A program made the translations under genes and the position numbers. A stretch of DNA of 64,000 nt from Pholis gunnellus (lineage: Eukaryota; Chordata; Actinopteri; Perciformes; Pholidae), in contig OU342816.1 in NCBI GenBank assembly GCA_910591455.2, forward strand, positions 12,466,638 through 12,530,637, in the 5' to 3' direction. Within the stretch, counting starts at the first letter, position 1. Every line of letters starts with the position of its first letter. This document shows, one piece after another, positions 1 through 10,406 of this stretch. A model generated the notes under the pieces. That model searched no databases and was not told the origin of the DNA. It saw only the letters and a program-made list of their open reading frames with translations.

Positions 1-85
1 TCATTAGTCGCAGACAGTTGAGGCCTGCGATCTGAGCTGCATCCATGACAGACGTCCTGTCCGAGTCAGTGAAATAGCTCGGGAC
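1..85 (-). CDS. hspa4: hspa4 coding exon 5 (cut by window edge)
   Basis: Encodes residues 144-171 (VPSYFTDSDR...CLRLM), then one base, and runs off the left edge. Acceptor CTCCCAG ends at 86. The motif DAAQIAGLN is the conserved Hsp110 ATPase signature following the beta-hairpin. Confidence 0.94.
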
Positions 86-3000
86 CTGGGAGGGGAAAAA
101 CAATGCAGATGAGGGATTTGACCGGAAGCATTTCTACTAAACTAACTGTACACACATGGCATCACTGTAAGGCATTGATAACGAGCCAAAGATGTCAAAA
201 AGGTTCAAACATATCCTTGATTCCTTCTGTGTGAATGATCACTTAGAACACTATTGATGCATGAATGGCCTGAATCATCTGGATGACGTCGCCGCGTCAG
301 TTACTCCGGGAGCCAAAACAAAACATCTCCTTGTGGAAAAGGTCTAAATTTAGCTCTTGGCCACCGTAATAATAACATCATATCCATCTCTAGGGCTGAT
401 GCAAGATGTAGATTAAAGGACCAGTGAAAGGAACAGCCTCCCTGTGTGAGATCATTACATAACAGATGCTGTTGGCTGAATTCATAAACGGAGCACAGCA
501 AGAAACCAGACAGACCGCTATTCACCAACAAGGAAATCAAGCTTTTTAAACACCTGGTGAAGTGCTTAGAGCTCAACATGTCACACGAACAGGTGGCAAT
601 ACATTTATACACCTTGGAGTACAGTAAGTAAAGTGAGTCACACCAATGCCACGTCTTTAAAAAGCAACGTGGAGTGATCCAACAAGTAAATTAACACCCG
701 TTAGACATTTAAAGCCAATTAGCTAAGATGTGTTGCCACAAAGAAAAAAAGCCAAAGAACATCCAGTTGGACATTGAGAAGCAGATATTCACAATAAAAA
801 TGAATGCACTGTACTGACAAGTGTATTTCAGAAGTTGCATAGATTGTCAGACACTCTGCTGAAGCTGTGAAACCGCTGTGCAAATGCTCACCGAGATGAC
901 GCAGTCTGCTACGGGTTTCTTCAGCGCACTTTCAGCTGTCTCCTTCAGCTTGGTGAGCAGCATGCCGGTGACCTGCTCGATGCTGAACACTCTCTCCTCC
1001 TCCATGTACATGACCTAGAGGTGAGGAACAGTTGGAAGGTGAATACTCTTGAGGCAAATTGTTTAAATAGCTTATAGATAACTGTAAACAGCTATAAATA
1101 ATCATGAAAAAGTCCGCCAGTTTCATCTTAACAGATTGAAAGCTCATAAAAACAGGCCCCACAAAAACCTATATAAACTTATGTGTACATAATGTGTAAT
1201 TATGCAATCTGAAAACTCAGATTTTGCGGGCAACAACAGGTCTTCTCTGATTTGTTATTTCTTCTGAGGATTCACGTTAATTATCTCCACAGGGACACAC
1301 AAACATGGCGGGCTGTGTGTTTACGGTGTGCTAGCCATACACAAGAGTCTGACACACTCAATCTGATGGCACCAAGGGTGAGCAACATTCATATTTATGC
1401 AATCAGCTAATTGAAAGGTTCAGAGACACAGCGCGCTGATCATTTCTTACCGCAGAATAATGTTACAGGGGACAAAATGCCAACGAAATATACAACAGCT
1501 TAAGACAGAGGTACGGGAGACTGTTTTTAGGATAAGAGCACAGAGGACTGGACAGACAGGACAAGATGACGGAGAAGGATTTTGATTTCTTACGTCTTTC
1601 CCTTTTAATCCGGACCTAGCTCAGGATACAGTACCACTGATGAACACAGCACCCGGTTGTTGAATGCGCTAGCCCATATATTACTTTGATATTTTATTGT
1701 AAATAACTGCATCCTTTTCTCCCACTAGCTGTGGTTACCTATGTTATCTCTACTACAGCAGAGGCACCGTGATATTCTTCATCTTACCTTTATGCCGGTG
1801 GCTCCAGACGGCATCTGTGCCAGGTCGTACACCAAGTTAGACTTGCTCGACTGGACATAAGGGTCTGAGAACGCCCTGCTGTGGAATCGCTTGAAGCCCT
1901 GCACCGTGTTACGACAGTTGGTCACCACCTGGAGATGACGGGAGAAACCGCAATAAATAAAAGGTTTCCACTTTTTCGGCATTTAATTACAAGGAAGTCC
2001 AAAGATGTCAACAGAGCAACTGAACTGATCTTACCTGGCTCTTTGCAGCGGCTCCTATGGACCGGTTTCGTGGTCCAAACGATACAACTGAGCTGGAGGA
2101 CAACAAACGGCAATGTTACGCTACAACATACACATGCTATTACGAGCAAGCGGTTTGTGTTGTCCACCTATTTGTGAATACACCTCAAGTCAAGACAGAT
2201 TTACCAATTAAGTTATGCCTACACATGACATGACATTTCTGAGCCCAACACACATAGAAAGGCACGATCCATCTGTCACAGTTCACACAGTACTGTGTAA
2301 AAACAGTCTGAAGTGGTGTGGTGGTCTCAACATGCCTGTCATCGTCACCCCTATCAAATAGAGATGTCAGAGCTACGTTCGCTGTGAACATACATCTGGC
2401 TCATCGGGTACTGGACCACATCTTGACGCAGGACCAGAGTAGTAAGTATTACGCTGTTTTTTGATAATTTCTAGTGACGTAAAGGGCAGAAAACAAGGAC
2501 ATAGGAACATTTCGATAAAACAAAAATTAAAAAAAAATAGTTAGAAAATCTAAAGCATCCCTATCACAAGAGAGCAAACTGGTGTCTTGAAATTGCATAT
2601 TTAATCACTTAATTATTAAAATAAATTAAAGAATGCAACTAATTGCTTCAGTAATGACTAGTTTCTTACAGTCAACAAAAACATCAGTATATGCTTCCTA
2701 TTCATTTTACAATAATAATAATGTCAACAAGTAACACAATTAATTATAATACTGTGAACACATCCATCCTCAACGGCTTGAATGTTGTTTTCAGTGCAAT
2801 CAAGTGCATCATTAGCCTAAATACCTTAATTATGATAATTTAAAGAAATGTAACATTGTGGGTACAAAGTGTATTATGTCAGAAAATGAGCTAAAATTAG
2901 AAGATATATAAAAAAAGAGCTTGATGACAACCTTCTTTAAAAACGGATTTTTTAAGCGCAATACAAACAGTACAGTTATATCTTTAGAGCCAACAACTTG

Positions 3001-3600
3001 CTAGAAATTTCCAACAAGCTGTTGGAAACTGTCGTCATAGATGAGAACGTAAACGCAAGACGCACTGTTTCACCACACGGCGCACACCGGTTGGTTGGTC
3101 GGAGCTTTCGCCTTCAAGACATGACCAACGGCGACTATAACGGGTGGAGATCACACCGCCCGCGCGTGTTCTCCGGGCAAGAAAAGCCCCGTTATTCAAA
3201 ACTGTACAGTAACGGTACTAAAAACCCTGTGAGTTTAGCTAACTAGCTGCTAGCTCGATGGGAAGGACCAGCTACGTACACTGGGGATTAGCTAGCGTTA
3301 ATTCTAGACGGTTCCATGTTGAAAACATTTACACACGTGTAACTAATATACTCATACTGAGAGGATATGTTAACCGTAGAGTTAATGGTAGCTTGTAAGT
3401 AAAGCGGCAATCAATTAGAAAATTAAAAAACCTTCTCTTCTTAAGCTATCCGCCCATAAATCCAATAAATAACACCTGTGTTAAGGTACTTACGGTGTGC
3501 ATCTGTCGCTGTATTCATTAGCGACTGTCTCGATCCCTCCGGCTCGGGCTACAGCTACATAGCAGCTTTGAAAGCCCAAGTCAAATCCCACCACTGACAT
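1..3600 (-). CDS. hspa4: hspa4, Hsp110-family 70 kDa heat shock protein 4 (5' part, partial)
   Basis: Five minus-strand exons (3494-3600, 2035-2092, 1788-1928, 892-1014, 1-85) join in frame into 171 residues of the N-terminal ATPase domain; the gene continues off the left edge. The protein starts MSVVGFDLGFQSCYVAV, the Hsp70/Hsp110 phosphate-1 loop region, and includes NTVQGFKRF, YMEEERVFSIEQV and DAAQIAGLNCLRLM, all diagnostic of HSPA4 (Apg-2). The family acts in the cytosol as nucleotide exchange factor for Hsp70 and as a holdase that helps refolding and disaggregation. Introns have GT-AG ends on the minus strand. The start is the only in-frame ATG before the conserved block. Fish often have two hspa4 paralogues and I cannot tell which this is. 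The substrate-binding domain and C-terminal extension lie outside the window. Zcchc10 is divergent, 1.7 kb upstream. Identity is very sure; exact splice sites rest on consensus and frame. Confidence 0.96.
86..891 (-). other. hspa4: hspa4 intron 4
   Basis: Intron between exons 4 and 5. I see no gene, conserved exon or organised repeat in it; short open frames here are chance. Confidence 0.75.
892..1014 (-). CDS. hspa4: hspa4 coding exon 4
   Basis: Encodes residues 103-143 (VMYMEEERVFS...PVADCVIS), 41 whole codons. Acceptor CTCTAG ends at 1015 and donor GTGAGC starts at 891. The ETAESALKKPVADC block is characteristic of HSPA4/HSPH1 ATPase domains. Confidence 0.95.
1015..1787 (-). other. hspa4: hspa4 intron 3
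   Basis: Intron between exons 3 and 4, with no recognisable additional feature. Splice ends are GTAAG at 1787 and CTCTAG at 1015. Confidence 0.75.
1788..1928 (-). CDS. hspa4: hspa4 coding exon 3
   Basis: Encodes residues 56-102 (VVTNCRNTVQGFKRF...GATGIK), 47 whole codons. Acceptor CTCCAG ends at 1929 and donor GTAAG starts at 1787. The length is a multiple of three with phase 0 on both sides, so skipping would keep frame. Confidence 0.95.
2035..2092 (-). CDS. hspa4: hspa4 coding exon 2
   Basis: Completes Pro36 and adds SVVSFGPRNRSIGAAAKSQ (residues 37-55), the conserved stretch after the first ATPase strands. Acceptor CTCCAG ends at 2093 and donor GTAAG starts at 2034. A second AG six bases into the exon would break the frame, so the outer one is chosen. 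Confidence 0.92.
2093..3493 (-). other. hspa4: hspa4 intron 1
   Basis: A 1.4 kb intron, mostly very AT-rich (2460-2990), with a CpG-dense patch at about 3030-3200 that may belong to the promoter-proximal CpG island. An open frame of 82 codons in that patch on the plus strand matches no protein I recognise and is not called. Confidence 0.75.
3494..3600 (-). CDS. hspa4: hspa4 coding exon 1
   Basis: ATG is read from 3600 leftwards. It encodes residues 1-35 plus two bases of codon 36 (MSVVGFDLG...DRCT). Donor GTAAG begins at 3493. Confidence 0.95.
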
Positions 3601-3900
3601 CTTCACACTGTCTTCTAGCTATCACGTTATCTACAGTTGTACTAACACAAATAGAAACGAGTTGTTCCGCTTTAAAGGGATGTAAAGGCGTTGTTGCTCT
3701 GTGTCAAGTAGAGCAACTTGTAGTCATAATCCACACGGCTGACTGTTACCGGTGTCTCTGCAGCATAGACATATATACAGTACAGCAGAAAGGTGGTGGA
3801 ACTGACTTCTCGTCAAGGAGTTATCGCGAGATTTGTGTTGTTCTAGATACCTCTAGATGTTTCTATCCATATATTCTGGAATATTCGAGATTTAGTGGGA
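3601..3900 (-). promoter_or_regulatory. hspa4: hspa4 5' flank with TATA-like motif and heat shock element
   Basis: Directly upstream of the hspa4 start. On the minus strand a TATATA motif lies at 3772-3777, about 170 bases from the ATG. A perfect three-unit heat shock element, TTCTGGAATATTC, lies at 3874-3886, about 100 bases further upstream. This spacing is usual for a heat-inducible promoter. The transcription start is not visible; function is inferred. Confidence 0.6.
3874..3886. promoter_or_regulatory. Heat shock element (three inverted nGAAn units)
   Basis: TTC-nn-GAA-nn-TTC with exact two-base spacing, the binding consensus of an HSF trimer. A weaker fourth unit (GAT) follows at 3889-3891. 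It lies between the divergent hspa4 and zcchc10 genes but is much nearer hspa4 (274 bases from its ATG). Confidence 0.7.
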
Positions 3901-4413
3901 AATATCCTGTGATTCCTGCTTATTAAAATATTATTTCGGGGCTCAAGCTTTACTATGAATGCAAATTGCATAAAAAAAAATCAACGAGTTATTGTTTTGA
4001 TGATGCCTCGGATCAACTATCAGTGGGTAAATAAAAATAGACTGTGCTGCACGAGGGTGTTGGAAGTATGAAGTCATATTGTACAAGCCCACCACACAGT
4101 TTAAATCTTTTTTGTCAACAAACCACAGCTTTACACATTTTGTTTTTATTATTTGATATCAAACAATATACACATAACACGAAACACAAATGCAATCCAA
4201 CTTGGACAAAATATAAGAATCTAATTAAATTAATTAAGAAAAAATATCATCTAGTTGAGTTGAGTTATTTTAGGCTTTGTGAATCTGTCTCTCTCTGTCG
4301 ACACAGGAACCACGTGAGTATTTAAAGGAGGTCACTGTGCCAAACCATGGAGTCTTCCAGCTTTAATCCCCCGTAAAACCTCCACTTTACACGGCTCTGC
4401 CTCCACCTTATGG

Positions 4414-5159
4414 AGTATGGAGGACGAAAAATATCTTAAGTATAAATAAATACATTAATAAATGTATAAATAAATACATTAATAAATGCATAAATAAATA
4501 CAGAAATGTATAAATACAGAAATTAATAAATAAAAGAATAAATAGATGCTGAAATAAATACTGAAATATTGAAATGCTGAAATAAATGCTGAAATATTGA
4601 AATACTAAAATAAATAAATAAAATAATGAGTAAATGCTGAAATAAATAAAAAAGTAAAAGTATAAATAAATAAATAAATGTTGAAATAAATACAGAAATA
4701 TTGAAATACTAAAATAAATAAATAAAATAATAAATAAATGCTGAAATTAATAAATAAAAGTTGATACTTTAACAGGACATACATAAATAAATAAATCTAT
4801 TTAGCATACATACACATAAATAAATAAATGAATAAATGTAGGTGAACAGAAATGTAGAAATAAATATATGATATGTATTACTTTATGTCCTGTTTGATAA
4901 CAACTTTTATTTATTTATCTATACATTTATTCCATATTTATTTCAGCATTTATTTATTTATTTATACTTTTACTTATTTATTTATTTCAGCATATACTTA
5001 TTTCAGTATTTATTTCAGCATTTAATTACTATTTACTATTTATTTATTTCTGTATCCAAACATTTATTTAAGCATTTATTTATTTATTCCTGTATTTATT
5101 TATACATTTATTAATGCATTTATGTATTTATACTTAAATCATATTCTGTCCTCCATACT
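4414..5159. repeat. Large imperfect palindrome of AT-rich tetranucleotide-like repeats
   Basis: The left end AGTATGGAGGAC (4414-4425) is matched inverted by GTCCTCCATACT (5148-5159). Inside the left arm come runs of ATAAATAAAT with ACATTAATAAATG; the right arm carries their reverse complements in the same order. A second matched inner pair, AACAGGACATA near 4770 and TATGTCCTGTTT near 4885, shows that this is one inverted structure rather than two chance simple repeats. The loop is about 4800-4870. Target-site duplications are not clear. It could be a foldback or MITE-type element expanded by microsatellite growth. No coding sequence. Confidence 0.7.
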
Positions 5160-5267
5160 ACCTAAACCTGCCCCGGAATAACCCTTACCCCCGAACCTGT
5201 CCCGAACCAACTACCGAAAGGAGGCGCTATCATGTTACAGGACGGGAAAACAGACTTTCGACACAAC

Positions 5268-5276
5268 ACCGGAAGT
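5268..5276 (+). promoter_or_regulatory. zcchc10: ETS/GABP-type site in zcchc10 proximal promoter
   Basis: ACCGGAAGT, a full ETS-family core, lies about 45 bases before the zcchc10 ATG. This is typical of TATA-less housekeeping promoters. Binding is inferred. Confidence 0.5.
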
Positions 5277-5319
5277 AGGTACTTCTAATACCAACGAAGA
5301 AGAAAAAGTAAACTGCAAC

Positions 5320-5360
5320 ATGGCGACTCCCATGCACAGGATAATAGCCAGGAGGCAAGC
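5320..5360 (+). CDS. zcchc10: zcchc10 coding exon 1
   Basis: Encodes MATPMHRIIARRQ and two bases of Ala14; donor GTGAGT at 5361. The ATG context is AACATGG. The exact start of the orthologous protein supports it. Confidence 0.93.
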
Positions 5361-8300
5361 GTGAGTATACTGAAGATAAACCAGTTAAAATGCTTCGTTT
5401 TCACCGTTGTGCGAACGCGGTGGTCTTTTAAACACTAATCACATTAAACTCGCCGAGTTTCGTGTTCGATAAAGGAGGTAAAATACGAACCTTCAGTGCT
5501 TGATGTAGCACAAATGCGCCACGGTCTTTCTTTCCCGATACATCATTTTTATTCAACTGTCGGACTGTTTTCTGTGCTCAAACATTTGTTTTGGGGGGTT
5601 TGAACTCGTAACTGATATGTTTTAATGAACATATAACCGGCAAGAGTTCGGTTTATTGGGGATATAGTGAAAGATATGTCAAGTAACATCTGTCGGTAAC
5701 CGTGTGTTTTTTCAAGTCCGTTGAATTAGTTGGATTTTTTGCGTATTATGGAAAACGCATCAGGATAATCTTGTTTCTTTATCGACTTATAGCATGTCAT
5801 AATATATTGTGACAAATCACACGTGAGATGTTCATAACGTTTCCCGCGCTGGAAAAAGAGCTTGATCGTTAGACAATGTTCTGTTTTTAAATTACTTTCA
5901 CGGGTTCTGAAATTATGAGTTCCTCGTGCAACAATATATATTTCAAATGTATCTAAAGAGAGCTCTCATCACTAGAGAATAGTCTGCATAGTTTACATAT
6001 CGCTGAAGACATAAACTGGCCCTGGCCTTCATTTAGGTATTGAATGATTATTTCCAATCTGGGAAATCCTGCTGATAAACATTTACAATAGAACTTCATT
6101 ATTTGTTTAAGTTTCGTAGCCAGGGTGCAGTGACTCAAATGATGTATATTTGGTTCCCCCCCTCTTCAGCCAAAAATATAAACAATAATTTAACTCCCTA
6201 TACTTAAGAAATGATTAGACCTGCAGAGCTATCCTAACTCATTGTTATTAATACAACGTTAAGCTTTATTTAATCAGGTACTCTCATTTAGATCGAGCTC
6301 TCATGAGAGACATGAGTACAACAGCTTAAATAAGAACGCAGAGAAGACACAACAAAACACAGCCAGTCACACACATTCTCATACAAACTAATATCACAGA
6401 CCTCTCTAAAACAGTTAAAAGTTTAGATTCGACCTTCCCGGCAGATGGAAAATGACGAGACAAGTGAGTGGAAGTTGAGGTGATAAATTGGATTAATGCA
6501 ACATTTCAGTTTGCAACTTCTACTTTTTTTTTTACCGCGTTGTTTCCAGAACCGTAACCATGAATGTAGAGTTTCCCTAAGTTTTAGGTACCTAATGTTA
6601 GCCCCAGGGATGGGACATCAGACAGCATTCTTATACATGGTTTAGTAATTGATTGACAATGTTTTCTGTTGTTTAGGTGTCAGGACTTGTTGGAGAAACA
6701 TGCATGCACGTACTCCAGAAGATGTGAAAATACAGACTGCAGAATGTTTGATTAATAAACATTAGCATCTTCAGAAACATTGATAGGATTCAACCTTCCA
6801 ACAGTGTCACCGAGTATTTCTTCACAAATATGCAGCGTCTATCCTCATTCACATGTCTTTTCTTTTATTCCACACAGAGAGGCCAACAAACAGAATGTGC
6901 GTTGCCAGAAGTGTTTGGAGGTCGGACACTGGACCTACGAATGCACGGGGAAGCGGAAATACGTGCACAGACCGTCAAGAACAGTTGAGATGAAAAAGAA
7001 ACTCAAGGAGAACGAAATCAAACCCCTCAGCATTACTGGGTAAGGCGTCTCCATAAGTGCACCACTTTGGATAACTAGCAGTGCACAGATTGGGACTGTG
7101 AGTTCACTTTTAAGGTGTACCGTTTCTGGCATTCCATGGGAGTTTTTGAGGAAGCCAAGCTCTTGTTCACTTCAAAGGGTTCATTTTTATATATTTTTGT
7201 CTCAGTAATCACAAGTCAGATCTCTGCTGAACTTTCTGGAATGAGGTGGGCGACCAGACTAAAATGATTTTCTTAGTACGTCAGGGAGTTTGACTCTTAG
7301 TTTAGTTTTGTTCCAGTGTCGCTGCAGGCTCGTGTCTTTTTATCTTCACGATGTAACATTTCATATGAATCATGATGTGATTGGATAAAGATATTCATTA
7401 AATGAGTTTGTTTTGTAGCATTATAACTTGGTATCATGTGGAAATGTTATCATACTATGATAATGTCTTTCTCGTGGACATCACCATATTTCTCAAGTAT
7501 TCTCTTCTCATCCCACTAATGTGTTTATCACAACGTTTAGCCAAAGCTTTCCAAACTGAATGAAGCTCTTTCTGAAGCAGGAGTGATGTTTAAAGCTTCA
7601 CACTCCATCGGGCATGTGGTAATCCTGATTTGACACTTGCTCTGACACAATGTATTTAAATCATTGAGGTTCACAGTTTCGGTATCATTCGCTCATCTCT
7701 AATACTGTGAATCTGTCAATGGACAGAAAGTGACCCGTCAGCAGAGGACAGGGATGTAGAGTTGTATCGCCATCTAGAGGACATAATGATAAATACAGCC
7801 TCAGAGTTACTGGTGAAGATTATTCCCATTTCTAATAGTTTTCTTTTAATGATTAGATATGGCACTTTGGACAACATCGATCACTCTGCTGTGTTTAATG
7901 GTCTATTTAATGTAAACAGAAGGAAAAAAAAACAGGACCTCCAACACATATTCCTACTTTATCGCTTGTGAATATATACATGTCTCTAAGGCTGTTTATT
8001 TTATTCTCTTTACAGACCAGGAATTGAAGGCCCCAATGAGAAGAAAATTAAAAAGAAGTAAGTAAGATGTATATTATATGTTTTGGCTTCACACAATATA
8101 TGTTGGATGTGAAACAGGTGCTAGAGGTGCACCCTTCATATACATTATACTCAGAACTACTTCAGTACTAGACCAACTGTTCTTTTTGAGCCTTTGGCCA
8201 AATGACAGTGACTTTCAAAACTATTCAACCTCCCTTTATGTTATTTCCTGTTTTGTTGCATTACAACCTGTAAATTAAATAGATTTTTAAAATGAGAAAG

Positions 8301-10406
8301 GAACACTTTTTTTTAAAACTGAAAAGAGGTAAGTGCATATTTATTTAAAGTCACCACAACAAACTTGCCAAGAGAGTTGTAATGCAACGAAATAGGAAAA
8401 ATGCAGAGAGGGTGAATACTTTAGCCAGGCACTGTATACATTTAGTTACATTTTTGGTGATTGTGCGTAATAGGTCGTATAAAAATAGGTTTCTATAAGT
8501 CTCACATATCTTGACATTGTATTAATCCACTACATTTTGAGATGAATAAAACATTTATTCACATGTGTTTATGAGCAAGTAAATCGTATCAGTCATACAA
8601 AGTGTTAAAAAAGTAAACAAATACATTTCAGGAAACATTATAAAACCATGAATAGAGATTATTTTGGAAGCAACGAGATGAATGTTTTGTTGAATATTTT
8701 AGTCTCAAAGATGTTGCACCATTCATCCAAGAGGCTCCTTGAGAGTTTGGGTCATTCACACATGGTGACAAAAGGGCCGAGGACGTCTCACGTGAGAGTT
8801 TAAGTTTGACTCGGTGTGAGATTCTTCCTCGGAGGGGATGTCGTTATGCCGTTGGGATCAAGTGGTGTTTATGGAAGGTAGATGACCTTTGCAGTGTTAC
8901 TCTTCAGTCAAAGTCCAAACTGTAGACATCTGTTTAAACATTGATGACTTGAGATGTGACACAACAGCCCCCTCTAGTGGAGACTATTGATGACCATGAC
9001 GAGCCGCTACAGTTTGTTCAGAACTGCGTAAAGACCTGCAGTAAAACAATCCAGTACTTCTAAGGCCATCTTCTCACAGTGTGTTTGCTCCAAAAGGTCA
9101 CGCGTGTGTTGATCATAATCAATTTCATATGTTTCACTTTTTTTTGGTTATTCACAACTTTTCATTAGTTTTTTCATGTGTTTTACTGTTTATAATCAAA
9201 TGAAAAAATCTAATGTGGTGTTGAAAGATCCTTTTCACAGCAGACATTTTGACTTGTGGTGGTCGCAAAAGCACAGGTGTTACTAACGAGGACCCCTGAA
9301 GCAGCCGTCGTTAATTTAATTACACCTTTGCTTTTTCTACTGTGACAAAAAGAATCAGTGTGACCTTTTCCCACAGCAGAGATTTGACTCGTAGCAGAGG
9401 AAGCACAGGTGGAACTAACATTGTGAACAATGGCTTAGTTTCAGCATTTATTGCTGTGCTATGCAAACCCCCCCCCCCCCACAGACCGCTGACTCGCGTC
9501 ATCACAGGTTGAAAGTTGACTTGTGGCTATTGACTTCACAAAATGTCACCAAACAGGTATTACAGCGTATAATTTACCAGTGAACTCCAGCAGCTCCACA
9601 GACAGGTTGGCTCCACCATAAATAATAAATGACGGTGTTTTGTCATGTGTAATTGCTTAATTTGTTTTGGAGTGGCAGGCCGTGGTTGTCTGGTGGTGGC
9701 AGGGGCCGTTGCAATCAGTCAAGAGATATAAGAGGCTGGTGACATCAATGACTATTTAGCACTAAAGGTGTCGCCCCCCCTCCCCTCCCCTCATAAATGA
9801 CAACAACAAAAAACACAGAGGAAGCCTTGATGGGCGAGACTAACCATATTGCTTTACCTTTGGCGTGACTACACTGGTTTAAACAACATCCAAAGAACAG
9901 AATAAAGAGTACTTTGTTCTCAGTTTAAGTAACACAACCAAACAAATACCTTGCAGATCGGCACTCGTAACATCACAGACATCGTGTCATTTCACTTTCA
10001 AAGTAGGTAAACCGAGCATGTCAGTGTTGCTTAAGAACAGTCAACAAAAAAAGAAACAACAGACTGTAACAGGTACAGCGCGAGGCCTTCATATCAACAC
10101 TCGCTGTTTCTATTCTCTGAATGTATCTTCACGTGTTTCCTCTGTGCTCTGCCGTTTGCTCTCAGGGCTAAAGATGGTAGCGACAGCAGCAGCGATTCCG
10201 ACGGCTCCTCAAGCGACTCCTCGTCGGACAGCAGCGACTCCTCTAGCTCCTCTTCAGATGACAGCGACGGCAGCAGTGACAGCGAGGATGACAGCTCTTC
10301 CTCATCTTCCTCCTCCTCCTCCTCTTCGTCCTCGGGCAGCTCAGACTCAGGAAGCAGCAACGATTCAGATCAGGGACCTCCAAAGAAGAAGAAAAAGAAG
10401 AAATGA
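5320..10406 (+). CDS. zcchc10: zcchc10, zinc finger CCHC-type domain-containing protein 10 (complete)
   Basis: Four coding exons (5320-5360, 6878-7039, 8016-8057, 10166-10406) give a 161-residue protein. It starts MATPMHRIIARRQA, almost as in human ZCCHC10. The retroviral-type zinc knuckle CX2CX4HX4C has ligands Cys23, Cys26, His31 and Cys36 and is followed by TGKRKYVHRPSRT. Residues about 86-150 are almost all Ser and Asp, a phosphorylatable disordered tract. The protein ends in PP and seven lysines (155-161), a likely nuclear localisation signal. The human reference protein has an extra stretch between RRQA and EANKQ that is absent in this exon chain; a further small exon cannot be excluded. 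The knuckle suggests single-stranded nucleic acid binding; the molecular role is poorly known. Same strand as aff4, as in human. Confidence 0.94.
5361..6877 (+). other. zcchc10: zcchc10 intron 1
   Basis: A 1.5 kb intron. At about 6255-6420 it holds a stretch (TTTATTTAATCAGGTACTCT, later ATGAGAGAC, then ACAACAAAACACAG) resembling a dispersed fish repeat; otherwise nothing recognisable. Confidence 0.7.
6255..6420. repeat. Possible dispersed repeat remnant
   Basis: The motif order (TTTATTTAATCAGG, CTCATTTAGATCGAG, CATGAGAGAC, ACAACAAAACACAG) resembles an interspersed repeat I recall from teleost genomes. The match is from memory and the copy is diverged. Confidence 0.35.
6878..7039 (+). CDS. 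zcchc10: zcchc10 coding exon 2 (zinc knuckle)
   Basis: Acceptor CACACAG ends at 6877 and donor GTAAGG starts at 7040. It carries the whole CCHC knuckle (Cys23, Cys26, His31, Cys36) and the basic KRKYVHRPSRT segment. Confidence 0.95.
7040..8015 (+). other. zcchc10: zcchc10 intron 2
   Basis: Intron between exons 2 and 3. I see no additional feature; the short open frames in it have no coding character. Confidence 0.7.
8016..8057 (+). CDS. zcchc10: zcchc10 coding exon 3
   Basis: A 42-base exon, phase 2 at both ends, encoding PGIEGPNEKKIKK. Acceptor TTTACAG, donor GTAAGTAAG. Because it is symmetric, skipping would keep the frame. It is less conserved than its neighbours, so confidence is a little lower. 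Confidence 0.85.
8205..8440. mobile_element. MITE-like element with inverted arms, Tc1/mariner-related type
   Basis: The left arm (about 8221-8267: ATTCAACCTCCCT...TTGCATTACAAC) is matched inverted by the right arm (about 8376-8437: GTTGTAATGCAAC...GGTGAATACTTTAGCCAGGC). The phrase 'GTGAATACTT...CAGGCACTGTA' is typical of short nonautonomous Tc1/mariner relatives in fish. No transposase frame. Lies in zcchc10 intron 3. Confidence 0.6.
8441..10165 (+). other. zcchc10: zcchc10 intron 3, remainder
   Basis: Apart from the direct repeat listed separately and short C runs (about 9469-9480 and 9775-9790), no gene or RNA is recognisable. Confidence 0.65.
9231..9419. repeat. Diverged direct repeat, unit about 133 bp
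   Basis: The segment 9231-9287 (CTTTTCACAGCAGACATTTT ... AAGCACAGGTG ... ACTAAC) recurs at 9364-9419 (CTTTTCCCACAGCAGAGATT ... AAGCACAGGTG ... ACTAAC). This suggests an old tandem duplication in zcchc10 intron 3. A weaker third copy may begin near 9505. Confidence 0.5.
10166..10406 (+). CDS. zcchc10: zcchc10 coding exon 4 (Ser-rich tail)
   Basis: Acceptor CTCTCAG ends at 10165. It encodes AKDGSDSSSDSDG, then long serine runs with acidic residues, then GPP and seven Lys, and stop TGA at 10404-10406. The TCC/TCT/AGC repeats make the tract prone to length change. The opposite strand has a poly-Glu open frame that is only a shadow. Confidence 0.93.

Noticed and set aside
4044..4325. 93-codon plus-strand open frame
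   Set aside because: AT-rich, Lys/Ser-rich chance frame in intergenic sequence; no motif or splice context.
10094..10360. Poly-Glu/Leu open frame on the minus strand
   Set aside because: Reverse complement of the zcchc10 Ser-rich exon.
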